A stretch of 45,457 nt of DNA from Anaerolineae bacterium (GTDB lineage: Bacteria; Chloroflexota; Anaerolineae; Epilineales; JAHCIE01): assembly GCA_026129165.1 (NCBI GenBank), contig JAHCIP010000009.1, forward strand, positions 1 to 45,457, written 5' to 3'. The notes beneath the pieces are model-generated. The model searched no databases. It was not told the origin of the DNA and saw only the letters and a list, made by a program, of their open reading frames with translations. A program made the position numbers and the translations under genes. Of the stretch, positions 1-6,974 are shown in pieces. The first letter of the stretch is position 1. Each line of letters starts with the position of its first letter.

Positions 1-749
1 ATCAGGTAGTCCACGCCGCCCGCCGTGCCCGTCTCGCGGAACATGCGGACGCTGAAGTCGTCCTTCAGCTCGCGGTAGGCCGACTTAGTTGCCTCGCGGA
101 AGCGCGCCTCGTCGGGTAAGGGCACCTTGCCTGTGCCCCGCGCCACAATCGCTTTCAGCCGCTTGGCGCCCATGACCGCGCCCAAACCGCCGCGCGCCGC
201 GATGCGCCCCTCGTCGTTGACAATGCCAGCCATGGGAACCAGGTGCTCGCCCGACGGGCCGATGCAGCAAATGCTAGACCGAGGCTCGCCCAGTTCGGCC
301 TTGAGTTCCTCCTGGGTTGCGTAGATGTCCTTGCCCCATAGCTCCCGCGCATCGCGCAATTCGGCCTGGCCGTCGCGGATGACGAGGGTGACGGGGTGTT
401 GGGCGCGACCGGTGACGATGATCCCATCGTAGCCGGCGTAGCGCAGTTGCGCGCCAAAGCGGCCGCCCGTGTTGGCCTCGCCCCAGCGTCCGGTGGCCGG
501 CGACAAGGCGACCACCACGTGTCGACCACAGGCCGGCGCGGCCGTGCCGACGAGCGGCCCGGTCATAAAAATCAGCGGCGCTTCGGGGCTTAAGGGCGCC
601 GTCGCGGCGTCCGTCATATCCCACAGGTAACGCGCCGCTAGGCCGCTGCCCCCAATAAAATCGGCGGCGTAGTCCATATTGAGCGGTTCGTCGCGCACCA
701 GCCCCGTCGTCAAATCAACCTTGAGTAACTTCCCCAGATAACCGTACAT
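1..749 (-). CDS. Aldehyde:ferredoxin oxidoreductase, N-terminal part (cut by window edge)
   Basis: The reading frame opens at ATG 749 and runs off the left end, giving 249 codons. The start MYGYLGKLLKVDLTTG is the classic opening of the tungsten/molybdopterin aldehyde:ferredoxin oxidoreductase family. Also visible are an ACGRHVVVALSP segment, GRWGEANTGGRFGAQLRYAG around residues 80-100 and the GGLGAVMG loop, all in the pterin-binding domain. The Fe-S cysteines and later domains lie outside the window. The family oxidises aldehydes to carboxylic acids with ferredoxin as acceptor in the cytoplasm. It follows fadD on the same strand after 100 bp that hold a repeat array, so an aldehyde-to-acid-to-acyl-CoA sequence is a reasonable inference. 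The substrate cannot be read from this portion. Confidence 0.9.
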   Translation of the reverse strand, partial: MYGYLGKLLKVDLTTGLVRDEPLNMDYAADFIGGSGLAARYLWDMTDAATAPLSPEAPLIFMTGPLVGTAAPACGRHVVVALSPATGRWGEANTGGRFGAQLRYAGYDGIIVTGRAQHPVTLVIRDGQAELRDARELWGKDIYATQEELKAELGEPRSSICCIGPSGEHLVPMAGIVNDEGRIAARGGLGAVMGAKRLKAIVARGTGKVPLPDEARFREATKSAYRELKDDFSVRMFRETGTAGGVDYL

Positions 750-773
750 AGGAGCCTTCCCCAGGAAACAGGT

Positions 774-849
774 GATGCGTAATACGTATTTCGTACTTTA
801 ACGTATCACGCATCACACATCACGAACTACGCATTACGTACGACGATGC
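774..849. repeat. Degenerate 7-bp tandem array with inverted halves
   Basis: Between fadD and the oxidoreductase gene the sequence falls into heptamers: GATGCGT, AATACGT, ATTTCGT, then in the opposite sense ACGTATC, ACGCATC, ACACATC, ACGAACT, ACGCATT, ACGTACG. The two senses can fold into a hairpin (GATGCGTAATACGT against ACGTATCACGCATC). It abuts the fadD stop codon. The same 7-bp periodicity recurs at 9138, 38474 and 39008. Confidence 0.8.
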
Positions 850-2559
850 TTACGCCTGGACCCGCTTCGAGCGTTCCTCGTCGGCAATGACGCGGCGCAG
901 CAGCTTGCCTACCTGCGACTTAGGCAGTTCCGACCGGAACTCCACCGCGCGAGGAACCTTGTAGTAGACCAGTTTGTCCTTGCAGAAGTCCATAATCTCC
1001 TGCTCGGTCGCCGACTGGCCGGCTTTGAGCTTCACAAATGCCTTAACACGCTCGTTGCCGTCGGCGGTCGGGATGCCGATGACAATGGCCTCTTCCACCG
1101 CCGGGTGCTGCGTCAGCGCCTGCTCCACTTCGTTGGGGTAGACGTTGAAGCCGCCGACCAGAATCAACTCCTTCTTGCGGTCTACGATGCGGAAGTAGCC
1201 TTCCTCGTCCATGGTGGCGATGTCGCCCGTCATCAGCCAGCCATCTGGCGTGACCGTCTTGGCCGTCTCCTCCGGCTTGTTCCAGTAGCCCTTCATGACC
1301 TGCGGACCGCGTACCCATAGCTCGCCCGGCTGGCCGACCGGCTGCTCCAGCCCGGTGTCCAGTCCGACAATCTTGGCCTCGACATCGGGGAAGGGGATGC
1401 CGATGCTGCCTTCCTTGCGGCGGCCATACACCGGGTTACAGTGGGTCACGGGAGCGGCCTCGGTCAGGCCGTAGCCTTCGACTAGGCGGCCCCCCGTAAT
1501 CTCACCAAACTTCTCCTGGACCGACATGTGCAACGGGGCCGAGCCGGAGATGCAGGCCTTGACGCTGCGCAAGTTGTACTTGGCCACATCTTTATTGTTG
1601 ATAATCGCGCTGTACATGGCTGGCACGCCGGGGAAGAGGGTGATTCCCTCCGCCTGGATGATATCCATCAGCAGGGGAATCAGGCGCGGGTTCGGGGTGA
1701 TGATGATCTCCGCACCGATGTGGACGCCGTAGATCATGGCGATGGTCATGCCGTAGACATGGAAGAAGGGGATGGCGGCCAGCATTTTCTCGCCGCCCAG
1801 CTGGCAGGACACCAGCCACGCCTTGGTCTGGAGGACGTTGGCGACGATGTTGCGGTGGGTGAGCATGGCGGCCTTGGGCACGCCCGTCGTGCCGCCGGTG
1901 TACTGGAACAGGGCTATATCGTCCGGGCCGACCTGGACCTGAGGCGCGGTCTTGTGCTGGTCGAGCAGGGCGTCGAAGCTGTAGACTCCGTTGCCCAGCG
2001 CCGGCTCGTTCCACTCTTTTTCCTTCTTCTGCTTGCTTTTGACGAGGATGCTAAAGGGGAAGCTGGTCGCCTCGTGGATATAGGCGAGAATGACGTTCTT
2101 GACCTTCGTTTCCGCCTGGATGGCCTTCAGGCGGGGATAGGCCATGTTCCAGATGACCATTGTTTCCGCGCCCGAGTCCACCAACTGGTGCTTGATCTCA
2201 GGCGAGGTGTAGGTGGGGTTGAAGTTGACAACGGTGGCCCCAATGCGCGCTGCGCCGAAAAAGGCAATCACAAACTGGGGCGCGTTGGGCATCATGAGAG
2301 CGACGCGGTCGCCCTTACGCACGCCCATGTCGTACAGCGCCCCGCCGAAGGCATTGATGGCCTGATCGAGCTGGCGGTAGGTCATCTTGCCGCCGACGGT
2401 GAGCCGTCCCCCGGCAATGTAACTCAGGATGAACTTGAGGGCCGTCTTGTCCGGATACTTCTGGCACGCCTCGTTCACCAAGTCGTAGAGTGAGATGTTG
2501 GGGTAGGTGAGGCTCGCCGGCACACCCGGCTCGTAGAATTTGGTCCAGGGCTTGTCCAT
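850..2559 (-). CDS. fadD: Long-chain acyl-CoA synthetase (AMP-forming)
   Basis: 569 aa, the normal length for an AMP-forming fatty acid:CoA ligase of the ANL superfamily, which activates a fatty acid with ATP and CoA. The phosphate-binding loop YTGGTTGVPK is near residue 217, GYGLTEAAPVTH near 360, the hinge region GWLMTGD near 440, then DRKKELILVGGFNVYP, and the C-terminal catalytic lysine in PKSQVGKLLRR near 545. ATG 2559 has a good AAAGGAG site. It lies 17 bp after the SCP2 gene, so the two are co-transcribed from the promoter at 3103-3075. Chain-length preference is not visible; a role in fatty acid uptake or in recycling acids made by the next gene is inferred. Confidence 0.95.
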   Translation of the reverse strand: MDKPWTKFYEPGVPASLTYPNISLYDLVNEACQKYPDKTALKFILSYIAGGRLTVGGKMTYRQLDQAINAFGGALYDMGVRKGDRVALMMPNAPQFVIAFFGAARIGATVVNFNPTYTSPEIKHQLVDSGAETMVIWNMAYPRLKAIQAETKVKNVILAYIHEATSFPFSILVKSKQKKEKEWNEPALGNGVYSFDALLDQHKTAPQVQVGPDDIALFQYTGGTTGVPKAAMLTHRNIVANVLQTKAWLVSCQLGGEKMLAAIPFFHVYGMTIAMIYGVHIGAEIIITPNPRLIPLLMDIIQAEGITLFPGVPAMYSAIINNKDVAKYNLRSVKACISGSAPLHMSVQEKFGEITGGRLVEGYGLTEAAPVTHCNPVYGRRKEGSIGIPFPDVEAKIVGLDTGLEQPVGQPGELWVRGPQVMKGYWNKPEETAKTVTPDGWLMTGDIATMDEEGYFRIVDRKKELILVGGFNVYPNEVEQALTQHPAVEEAIVIGIPTADGNERVKAFVKLKAGQSATEQEIMDFCKDKLVYYKVPRAVEFRSELPKSQVGKLLRRVIADEERSKRVQA

Positions 2560-2576
2560 GAGCGTGTCTCCTTTGA

Positions 2577-3008
2577 CTATTTCACCAGCAGGTAGTCCAT
2601 GCCCTTCTCTTTCACCAGCGCCCGATACTTGTCATACAGCGGCTCGATGGCCGGCAGCAGCGCCAGCACCTTCAGTTGCGATCCCTGGAGCTTGATGTCC
2701 CCCTTGCCCAGCGCCGCGAGCAGGTTGACCTTCTTGTTCCAGAACAGGTTTGCCATGTCCGAGGTCATGGTCATCACGATGTCGGGTTTGAGCGTCGTCG
2801 GTCCCTGGTAGACGTCAATGAGGGCGCCCGGCTGGGTCGGCTTCGCCTTCGCGTTGACGGTCGTGACGGCTTCAGGGTCCGTGTAGTGGAACTGAATGAT
2901 GACACCCGACTTGGCAATCTTGGGCGCGACGGTGGGGTCCGTCTTGGCGCGGTCCATCAACTCACCGATGGTGGCGTAGACTTCCTCGGAGCTTTTGAAT
3001 TTGGGCAT
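2577..3008 (-). CDS. SCP2 sterol-binding domain protein
   Basis: 143 aa, one SCP2-type lipid-binding domain and nothing else. Typical features are DVYQGPTTLKPDIVMTMTSDMANLFWNKKVNLLAALGKGDIKLQGS, quoted here only as the family hallmark region around residues 65-110 (a hydrophobic-pocket fold in which a substrate load is held), followed by a C-terminal helix. The start ATG 3008 has GAGGA just upstream. It is the first gene of the leftward operon with fadD and the oxidoreductase. SCP2 domains carry acyl chains or acyl-CoA, so a carrier or chaperone for the FadD substrate or product is a fair inference. No signal peptide, so cytoplasmic. Confidence 0.88.
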   Translation of the reverse strand: MPKFKSSEEVYATIGELMDRAKTDPTVAPKIAKSGVIIQFHYTDPEAVTTVNAKAKPTQPGALIDVYQGPTTLKPDIVMTMTSDMANLFWNKKVNLLAALGKGDIKLQGSQLKVLALLPAIEPLYDKYRALVKEKGMDYLLVK

Positions 3009-3074
3009 GTGTCCTCGCTGGCAGACTTTCGTAGTCTATAGTCAGCTTGTAAGGGTCGTGGAAGCTATACTTCG

Positions 3075-3103
3075 ATTATAACGAAAATACCGCACTGCGT
3101 CAA
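3075..3103 (-). promoter_or_regulatory. Sigma-70 promoter for SCP2-fadD-oxidoreductase operon
   Basis: On the minus strand TTGACG (3103-3098), a 17-bp spacer and TATAAT (3080-3075). The predicted start of transcription is near 3068, about 60 nt before the SCP2 start codon. A copy of the 15-bp palindrome (3088-3102) covers the -35 box and half the spacer. Confidence 0.8.
3088..3102. promoter_or_regulatory. Operator O1, TGACGCA-N-TGCGTYA palindrome
   Basis: TACCGCACTGCGTCA. The right half is perfect and the left half matches 5 of 7. It overlaps the -35 box of the leftward promoter, a position expected for a repressor. The likely binder is the PhaR-type protein encoded at 4182. Confidence 0.7.
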
Positions 3104-3130
3104 GACCGGGCTAAGCCAGCAGAAGGATTT

Positions 3131-3145
3131 TGACGCACTGCATCA
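3131..3145. promoter_or_regulatory. Operator O2
   Basis: TGACGCACTGCATCA, one mismatch from a perfect palindrome. It lies between the divergent promoters, 43 bp centre to centre from O1. Confidence 0.72.
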
Positions 3146-3202
3146 AAAATCAATGCCGCACAGGTAAGGAAGGAGGCGCCCGAGGCACTAAGTAAGTAGA
3201 TA

Positions 3203-3217
3203 TGACGCAATGCGTTA
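3203..3217. promoter_or_regulatory. Operator O3
   Basis: TGACGCAATGCGTTA. It lies just upstream of the -35 box of the rightward promoter, 72 bp from O2 and 42 bp from O4, both near whole numbers of helical turns. Confidence 0.75.
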
Positions 3218-3234
3218 TAGAAACAGGGAGCCGC

Positions 3235-3263
3235 TTGACACGCATGACGCAGTGTGTTATAAT
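3235..3263 (+). promoter_or_regulatory. Consensus sigma-70 promoter for the phasin-like gene
   Basis: TTGACA (3235-3240), a 17-bp spacer and TATAAT (3258-3263): a perfect consensus promoter. Operator O4 fills the spacer and O5 sits just after the expected start of transcription (about 3270). Such a strong promoter with operators in and behind it implies high output under tight repression. The leader to the gene at 3361 is about 90 nt. Confidence 0.88.
3245..3259. promoter_or_regulatory. Operator O4, inside the promoter spacer
   Basis: TGACGCAGTGTGTTA, wholly between the -35 and -10 boxes except for its last two bases, which enter the -10. Binding here would exclude RNA polymerase. Confidence 0.75.
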
Positions 3264-3275
3264 AAGGTTGATGTT

Positions 3276-3290
3276 TGACGCACTGCGTTA
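3276..3290. promoter_or_regulatory. Operator O5, just downstream of the transcription start
   Basis: TGACGCACTGCGTTA, one mismatch from perfect symmetry, 31 bp (three turns) from O4. Confidence 0.75.
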
Positions 3291-3360
3291 GCATCGCCAT
3301 TCCAATCATTATTGAAGTATTTTCTAGACCGCCGCCCTATGCGCGGCAAGGAGATTCGTA

Positions 3361-3966
3361 ATGCCCACTAAGATGAAGAAGGCTATGGTCGAGGCCGAGG
3401 TCGAGCCGAAGATGGAGAAGGCCGAGGCCGTGGTAGAGAAGGCTGAGATCAAGGCCAAGAAGGCGACGAAGGTCGCCGCGACCAAGGTCGAGGAAGTGAT
3501 CGAGGAGACGGCGGACGGCAGCCGCCGCTTGCTCAAGGTCCAGTTCCCCAAGCCCGTTCGCACGGTGTATCTGGCCGGGCTGGGCGCGGTGTCGATGGCC
3601 CAGGACGAGACCGAGACCGTCTTCCACAAGCTGGTCGAGCAGGGCACGGAGGCCGAGAAGGAAGGCCGCCAGTGGCTGACCCGCATGATGAAGCGGCAGC
3701 GCAAGCAGACCGAGAAGGCCGCCGACGAGGTTGAAGTGCGTGTGGAAGGCTACACCGACCGCCTCGAGGAAACCGTCGAGAAGATTCTGAACCGCTTGAA
3801 CATCCCCACCAAGGACCGTGTCGAGCACACCGTCGAGACGGCGCTGTCGAAGCTCAACGTTCCCACCAAGAACGACATTGACCGCCTCTCCGCCAAGATC
3901 GCTGAGCTGTCCGATAAGGTGGATGGTCTGAAAGCCGTCAACAACGGTCACAAGGTCGAAGCGTAG
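3361..3966 (+). CDS. Phasin-like, PHA granule-associated family protein
   Basis: 201 aa, very rich in Lys, Glu and Ala. An N-terminal Lys/Ala/Glu helical stretch (residues 1-45) is followed by VRTVYLAGLGAVSMAQDETETVFHKLVEQG (about 66-96), which is the hallmark of the polyhydroxyalkanoate granule-associated family (PhaF/PhaI type). After it come long amphipathic helices and two copies of the motif LN(I/V)PTK..(I/V)(D/E). Such proteins coat intracellular polymer or lipid inclusions. AAGGAG (about 3348-3353) precedes ATG 3361. The gene has a consensus promoter with operators O3-O5 and lies next to a PhaR-type regulator that carries the same LNIPT motif. No polymer synthase is in the window, so the nature of the inclusion is not shown. 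Confidence 0.8.
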   Translation: MPTKMKKAMVEAEVEPKMEKAEAVVEKAEIKAKKATKVAATKVEEVIEETADGSRRLLKVQFPKPVRTVYLAGLGAVSMAQDETETVFHKLVEQGTEAEKEGRQWLTRMMKRQRKQTEKAADEVEVRVEGYTDRLEETVEKILNRLNIPTKDRVEHTVETALSKLNVPTKNDIDRLSAKIAELSDKVDGLKAVNNGHKVEA

Positions 3967-4001
3967 GCCGCCTGACCTCCTAAGACATAGACCATAGACA
4001 G

Positions 4002-4037
4002 ACGGAGGGCGGGGGATAGGCATCCTCTTCCCTCCGT
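4002..4037 (+). terminator. Hairpin after the phasin-like gene
   Basis: ACGGAGGG (4002-4009) pairs with CCCTCCGT (4030-4037), 20-nt loop, followed by TTTGTGG. A modest intrinsic terminator or mRNA-stabilising hairpin; the T-run is short. Confidence 0.5.
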
Positions 4038-4093
4038 TTGTGGTGTTGGGGCCGCGCGGGGCTAAAGCACCGGCGCTAGGCGCACAAATTTAT

Positions 4094-4121
4094 TTGACGT
4101 GCTGCGTCAAGAGTCTATACT
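4094..4121 (+). promoter_or_regulatory. Promoter of the PhaR-type regulator gene
   Basis: TTGACG (4094-4099), a 16-bp spacer and TATACT (4116-4121). Operator O6 overlaps the -35 box and the spacer. The predicted leader to ATG 4182 is about 54 nt. Confidence 0.75.
4095..4109. promoter_or_regulatory. Operator O6, autoregulatory site
   Basis: TGACGTGCTGCGTCA. The outer bases are symmetric and the inner left half has two differences. Its position on the -35 of the regulator gene predicts negative autoregulation, which is known for PhaR proteins. Confidence 0.72.
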
Positions 4122-4181
4122 TGGAAGTGGAGCGACCGCATAGTGGAACCTGAGACTATCAGCGGCGCGGGAGGCCCGACT

Positions 4182-4787
4182 ATGCGCGTCATTAAGCGCT
4201 ATCCTAATCGCAAACTGTATGATACTGAGGCCAAAGCCTACGTCACCCTGGATGGCATCGCGGAGTTGATTCGCGGTGGGGCCGATGTGCAGGTTGTTGA
4301 CCATGAGACCGGCGAAGACCTGACGACGGTGACCCTATCGCAGATTATCCTGGAACTGGAGAAGCGGCAGGGCAACGCGCTGCCGAAGAATGTCCTGACC
4401 TCGCTCATCCGCACGGGGGGCGATACGCTGGATATGTTCAAGCGTTCCTTCTACACCTCGCTGGGCGCGATGCGCCTGCTTGAAGATGGCATCGAACGGC
4501 GGGTGGACCTGCTGGTGCGGCGCGGCCAGATGTCGGAAGACGAGGGCCGCCAACTGCGCGAGAGCCTGCTCAAGAGCCACCTAGAGCCGGACGGCGAAGG
4601 CACGGAGAGCAGCAATCGCGCCGTCGACGCCGCGCTCGATCGGCTGAATATTCCGACGCGTACTGACTTCAAGCGGCTGAGTGTCCAACTGGAGGAACTC
4701 ACGGCCAAGCTGGACGCGCTCCTGCATGTGGAGACGAGGGAGCATCCAGCGGGCGCCACAGAAGATACGCCTGAGAAACCGAGATAA
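4182..4787 (+). CDS. phaR: PhaR-type polyhydroxyalkanoate synthesis regulator
   Basis: 201 aa from ATG 4182. This start has GGGAGG eight bases upstream and gives MRVIKRYPNRKLYDTEAKAY, the typical start of the PHB-accumulation regulator DNA-binding domain; an in-frame GTG at 4143 is less likely. Residues 1-60 form that domain (VTLDGIAELIRGG, VQVVDHETGEDLT). Next comes the regulator middle region (DMFKRSFYTSLGAMRLLEDGIERRVDLLVRRGQMS) and a C-terminal coiled coil with ALDRLNIPTRTDFKRL, matching a motif in the phasin-like protein. In Proteobacteria PhaR represses phasin genes and its own gene and is released by binding to nascent granules. The operator layout here fits that model. The binding specificity is inferred, not shown. 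Confidence 0.85.
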   Translation: MRVIKRYPNRKLYDTEAKAYVTLDGIAELIRGGADVQVVDHETGEDLTTVTLSQIILELEKRQGNALPKNVLTSLIRTGGDTLDMFKRSFYTSLGAMRLLEDGIERRVDLLVRRGQMSEDEGRQLRESLLKSHLEPDGEGTESSNRAVDAALDRLNIPTRTDFKRLSVQLEELTAKLDALLHVETREHPAGATEDTPEKPR

Positions 4788-4890
4788 GACTGAGGTAACG
4801 AGGAAACGCATCGCCCCCAAGAATGGCCGACGTTGTCTGTTCCGCGAAAATGTCCTATTTATTGGGTTACCCACGAACAATCTGGAGACC

Positions 4891-6261
4891 ATGGTGTCCC
4901 AAACACTCAGCCTGATGCCCAATGTCAAGACGGCGCTTGTCCTGGCCGGCGGTGGTTTGACCGGCGCGGTGTACGAGATCGGCGCGTTGCGCGCCATTGA
5001 TGACCTGCTGGTGGACCTGGATACCTCGCGGTTTGACATCTATGTCGGGACGAGCGCGGGCGCGATGATCTCCGCCTTCCTCGCCAATGGCATCACCCCC
5101 GCCGAACTCATGCGCGGCCTGGATAGCCAGCACCCTCGCTATCGGGGGCCGCGCCGGCGCGAGATCTTCTCCCTCAATGTAGACGAGTGGGCCGAGCGTG
5201 TCCGAGACCTCCCCCGTACCCTGCTGGGCGCGTCGTCTCACTACCTCCGCCACTGGCGCGAGATGCGCCCCCTCGACGCGGCCCTCTCCTTGACCGAGGC
5301 CATCCCCACCGCCTTCTACCACAACCTGGGGCTGGCCCGCTATATCCAGGACATGATTACCCTGGCGGGCGGTAGCGACTCGTTTATGGACCTGGACCGC
5401 GAGTTGTACATCATCGCCACCGACCTGGATAGTGGCGACCGAGCCGTGTTTGGGGAGGGCGACCTGGCCGATGTGCCGATTTCGATGGCGGTGGCCGCCT
5501 CATCCGCTGTCCCCCTGCTCTACCGCCCGGTGCGTATCAAGGACCATGATTATGTGGACGGCGGCGTGCGTGGGATGGCGAGCCTCGATGTCGCCATCGA
5601 GCACGGCGCGAAACTCGTGGTCGTCGTCAACTCGGCGGTCCCCCTGGACAACAGCCAGCACAGCCAGCGCAGCCAGGTCCCCTTTCTGAACCCTAAGAGC
5701 CGGCGTCTCAGCGACAAGGGAGCGCCGGCGGTGGTGGCGCAGGTCTATCGGACGCTGTTCCATGCCGGGCTGTCGTACCATATCAAGCAGGTGGCTCGCC
5801 GCCACCGCGACGTGACGATTATCCTCATCGAGCCGGAGCCAACCGACGGCTCCATGTTCTTCTTCAACAGCATGCGCTACTCGGCGCGGCTGACCGTCGC
5901 TCAGCATGGCTACCAGTCGGTGACGCTCAATCTCACCCAGGACTATCACCGCTACAAGGATATTCTGAGCCGCTTTGGCATTCGTATCTCACCGCGCCTG
6001 GTCGCGCAGGAGTTGGAACGCATGCGCGAGGCGGGCAACTCTGAGGAGGCCATCCGCGAGGTCATGGAGGATGAGACATCGCACCCGCCCAGCCACCCGA
6101 CGCCTGTGGCGGTTCCCACGCCTTCCACCCCGCCGCCTGCCCCTGTCTCGCCCGATGGTCGCGTCGCGCCCGTTTCGGCGACCGAGCGCCTTGACCAGGT
6201 CCTGCAAAAACTGGAGGCCAAACTCGACGCGCCGGCAGGGCGCAAGCGCGCGTCGGCGTAG
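4891..6261 (+). CDS. Patatin-like phospholipase family protein
   Basis: 456 aa from ATG 4891; an open frame continues upstream into phaR but is not coding in style. The patatin fold is clear: oxyanion glycine loop AGGGLTGAVYEIGAL (about 18-32), nucleophile elbow GTSAG with Ser55, and the catalytic Asp223 in VDGGVRG. The domain ends near residue 320. The C-terminus (about 395-456) is a Pro/Thr-rich linker followed by a short helix. The family hydrolyses acyl esters of lipids. Its place about 100 bp behind phaR, without an obvious promoter between, suggests co-transcription and a role in lipid or inclusion turnover; this is inference. No signal peptide or membrane helix is obvious. A closely spaced GGAG precedes the start. 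Confidence 0.88.
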   Translation: MVSQTLSLMPNVKTALVLAGGGLTGAVYEIGALRAIDDLLVDLDTSRFDIYVGTSAGAMISAFLANGITPAELMRGLDSQHPRYRGPRRREIFSLNVDEWAERVRDLPRTLLGASSHYLRHWREMRPLDAALSLTEAIPTAFYHNLGLARYIQDMITLAGGSDSFMDLDRELYIIATDLDSGDRAVFGEGDLADVPISMAVAASSAVPLLYRPVRIKDHDYVDGGVRGMASLDVAIEHGAKLVVVVNSAVPLDNSQHSQRSQVPFLNPKSRRLSDKGAPAVVAQVYRTLFHAGLSYHIKQVARRHRDVTIILIEPEPTDGSMFFFNSMRYSARLTVAQHGYQSVTLNLTQDYHRYKDILSRFGIRISPRLVAQELERMREAGNSEEAIREVMEDETSHPPSHPTPVAVPTPSTPPPAPVSPDGRVAPVSATERLDQVLQKLEAKLDAPAGRKRASA

Positions 6262-6281
6262 GGGCCGACCTAACCCCCCGG

Positions 6282-6337
6282 CCCCCTTCCCTGTCAAGGA
6301 AGGGGGAGGTAAAGCCCCTCCCTTGCTAGGGGAGGGG
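6282..6337. repeat. Two adjacent G/C-rich hairpins after the patatin gene
   Basis: CCCCCTTCC (6282-6290) pairs with GGAAGGGGG (6298-6306), and CCCCTCCC (6315-6322) pairs with GGGAGGGG (6330-6337). They look like a REP-type element and may also end the phaR-patatin transcript, though no T-run follows. Confidence 0.6.
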
Positions 6338-6399
6338 TGGGGGAGAGGTCATAGCCTCCTATCACCCTATTATCGTCCGAAGGGATGATAATCTCCCTC

Positions 6400-6429
6400 T
6401 TGACACTCCACCCTGGGCCATGATATACT
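6400..6429 (+). promoter_or_regulatory. Strong orphan sigma-70 promoter
   Basis: TTGACA (6400-6405), an 18-bp spacer and TATACT (6424-6429). No long gene follows until the terminator at 6975-7012, so it drives either the tiny ORF at 6497 or a non-coding RNA of about 570 nt. Confidence 0.65.
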
Positions 6430-6496
6430 GCGCCCAGGTTTCTTTATGTTGGCCTTGCGGGGCCACACTGCAACGAGACGAAAGGAGCTAGAAATT

Positions 6497-6553
6497 ATGC
6501 AAGTCAGTGTCTTCCTCTCGCTCTCGGAGTGTGTCGTGACGAGTCTTCACTAG
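6497..6553 (+). CDS. Possible 18-residue peptide behind a strong promoter
   Basis: ATG 6497 with AAAGGAG (6481-6487) at ideal spacing opens an 18-codon frame, MQVSVFLSLSECVVTSLH, ending in TAG. It could be a leader peptide, or the surviving 5' end of a gene disrupted by the repeats that follow. I do not recognise the peptide. Support comes only from the promoter and ribosome site. Confidence 0.3.
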   Translation: MQVSVFLSLSECVVTSLH

Positions 6554-6650
6554 CGCGACCGCCCGATTTCGAGGATGACGGTTTGGGCTTGTCCCGAACC
6601 ACGCCGCCCCTGGACGCGTGTATCCACGCGGCGACATACGCCAACGCCCA

Positions 6651-6671
6651 GGGTAACCACAAGGGTTACCC
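6651..6671. repeat. Short palindrome, diverged copy of the GGGGCAACC family
   Basis: GGGTAACC (6651-6658) pairs with GGTTACCC (6664-6671) and is followed by CTAC. The layout matches the copy at 17807-17833 (GGGGCAACC, short loop, GGTTGCCCC, TACGG). Confidence 0.6.
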
Positions 6672-6733
6672 CTACTCCGTGTTTGGCGTGATATGAGGGT
6701 CATCCCGATTCGCGGCGGTTCGGTAGAACGAAC

Positions 6734-6766
6734 TCGGCCACGGGCGCACTCCTGCCCCGTGGCCGA
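6734..6766 (+). terminator. Strong hairpin in spacer
   Basis: TCGGCCACGGG (6734-6744) pairs perfectly with CCCGTGGCCGA (6756-6766), then TTGATT. It may be a terminator for the transcript from 6400 or an RNA structural element. The stem resembles that of the terminator at 6975. Confidence 0.5.
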
Positions 6767-6796
6767 TTGATTCAAGGATGGTTGTGACTGTCACCT

Positions 6797-6874
6797 CTGT
6801 CATCCCCAACATCGTGAGGGATCTGCTCCGAGAACGCTTGCAGAGCAGATGCTTCGCTTCGCTCAGCATGACAT
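6797..6874. repeat. REP-like palindrome, GAGCAGAT...CTTCGC...CTCAG family
   Basis: A left arm ending GATCTGCTC (about 6820-6828) pairs with GAGCAGATGC (6843-6852) and is followed by TTCGCTTCGCTCAGCATGACA. Related copies lie at 30441 and 33480. The element shows the widespread TCATTCTGAGCGAAGCGAAGG theme. Confidence 0.7.
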
Positions 6875-6974
6875 TCCAAGAGGTTTTGGTTTCGGCATAT
6901 GCCACTTCTGGCATAGTCGGCCCAACATGACATTCAAACCATCTTTGGAAACGTAGGAGAGGCATCTCTCCTGT

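Noticed and set aside
1528-2493. Long plus-strand frame of 321 codons opposite fadD
   Set aside because: It mirrors fadD in another frame, is rich in Asp/Val/Gly/His typical of antisense high-GC frames, and matches no fold.
4681-4890. N-terminal extension of the patatin protein overlapping phaR
   Set aside because: The extension is arginine/serine-rich in the manner of an out-of-frame reading, and the family start matches ATG 4891.
4891-6261. Polyhydroxyalkanoate depolymerase as identity of the patatin gene
   Set aside because: The motifs are those of patatin (GGGxxG, GTSAG, DGG); no depolymerase lipase box context, and location alone is not enough.
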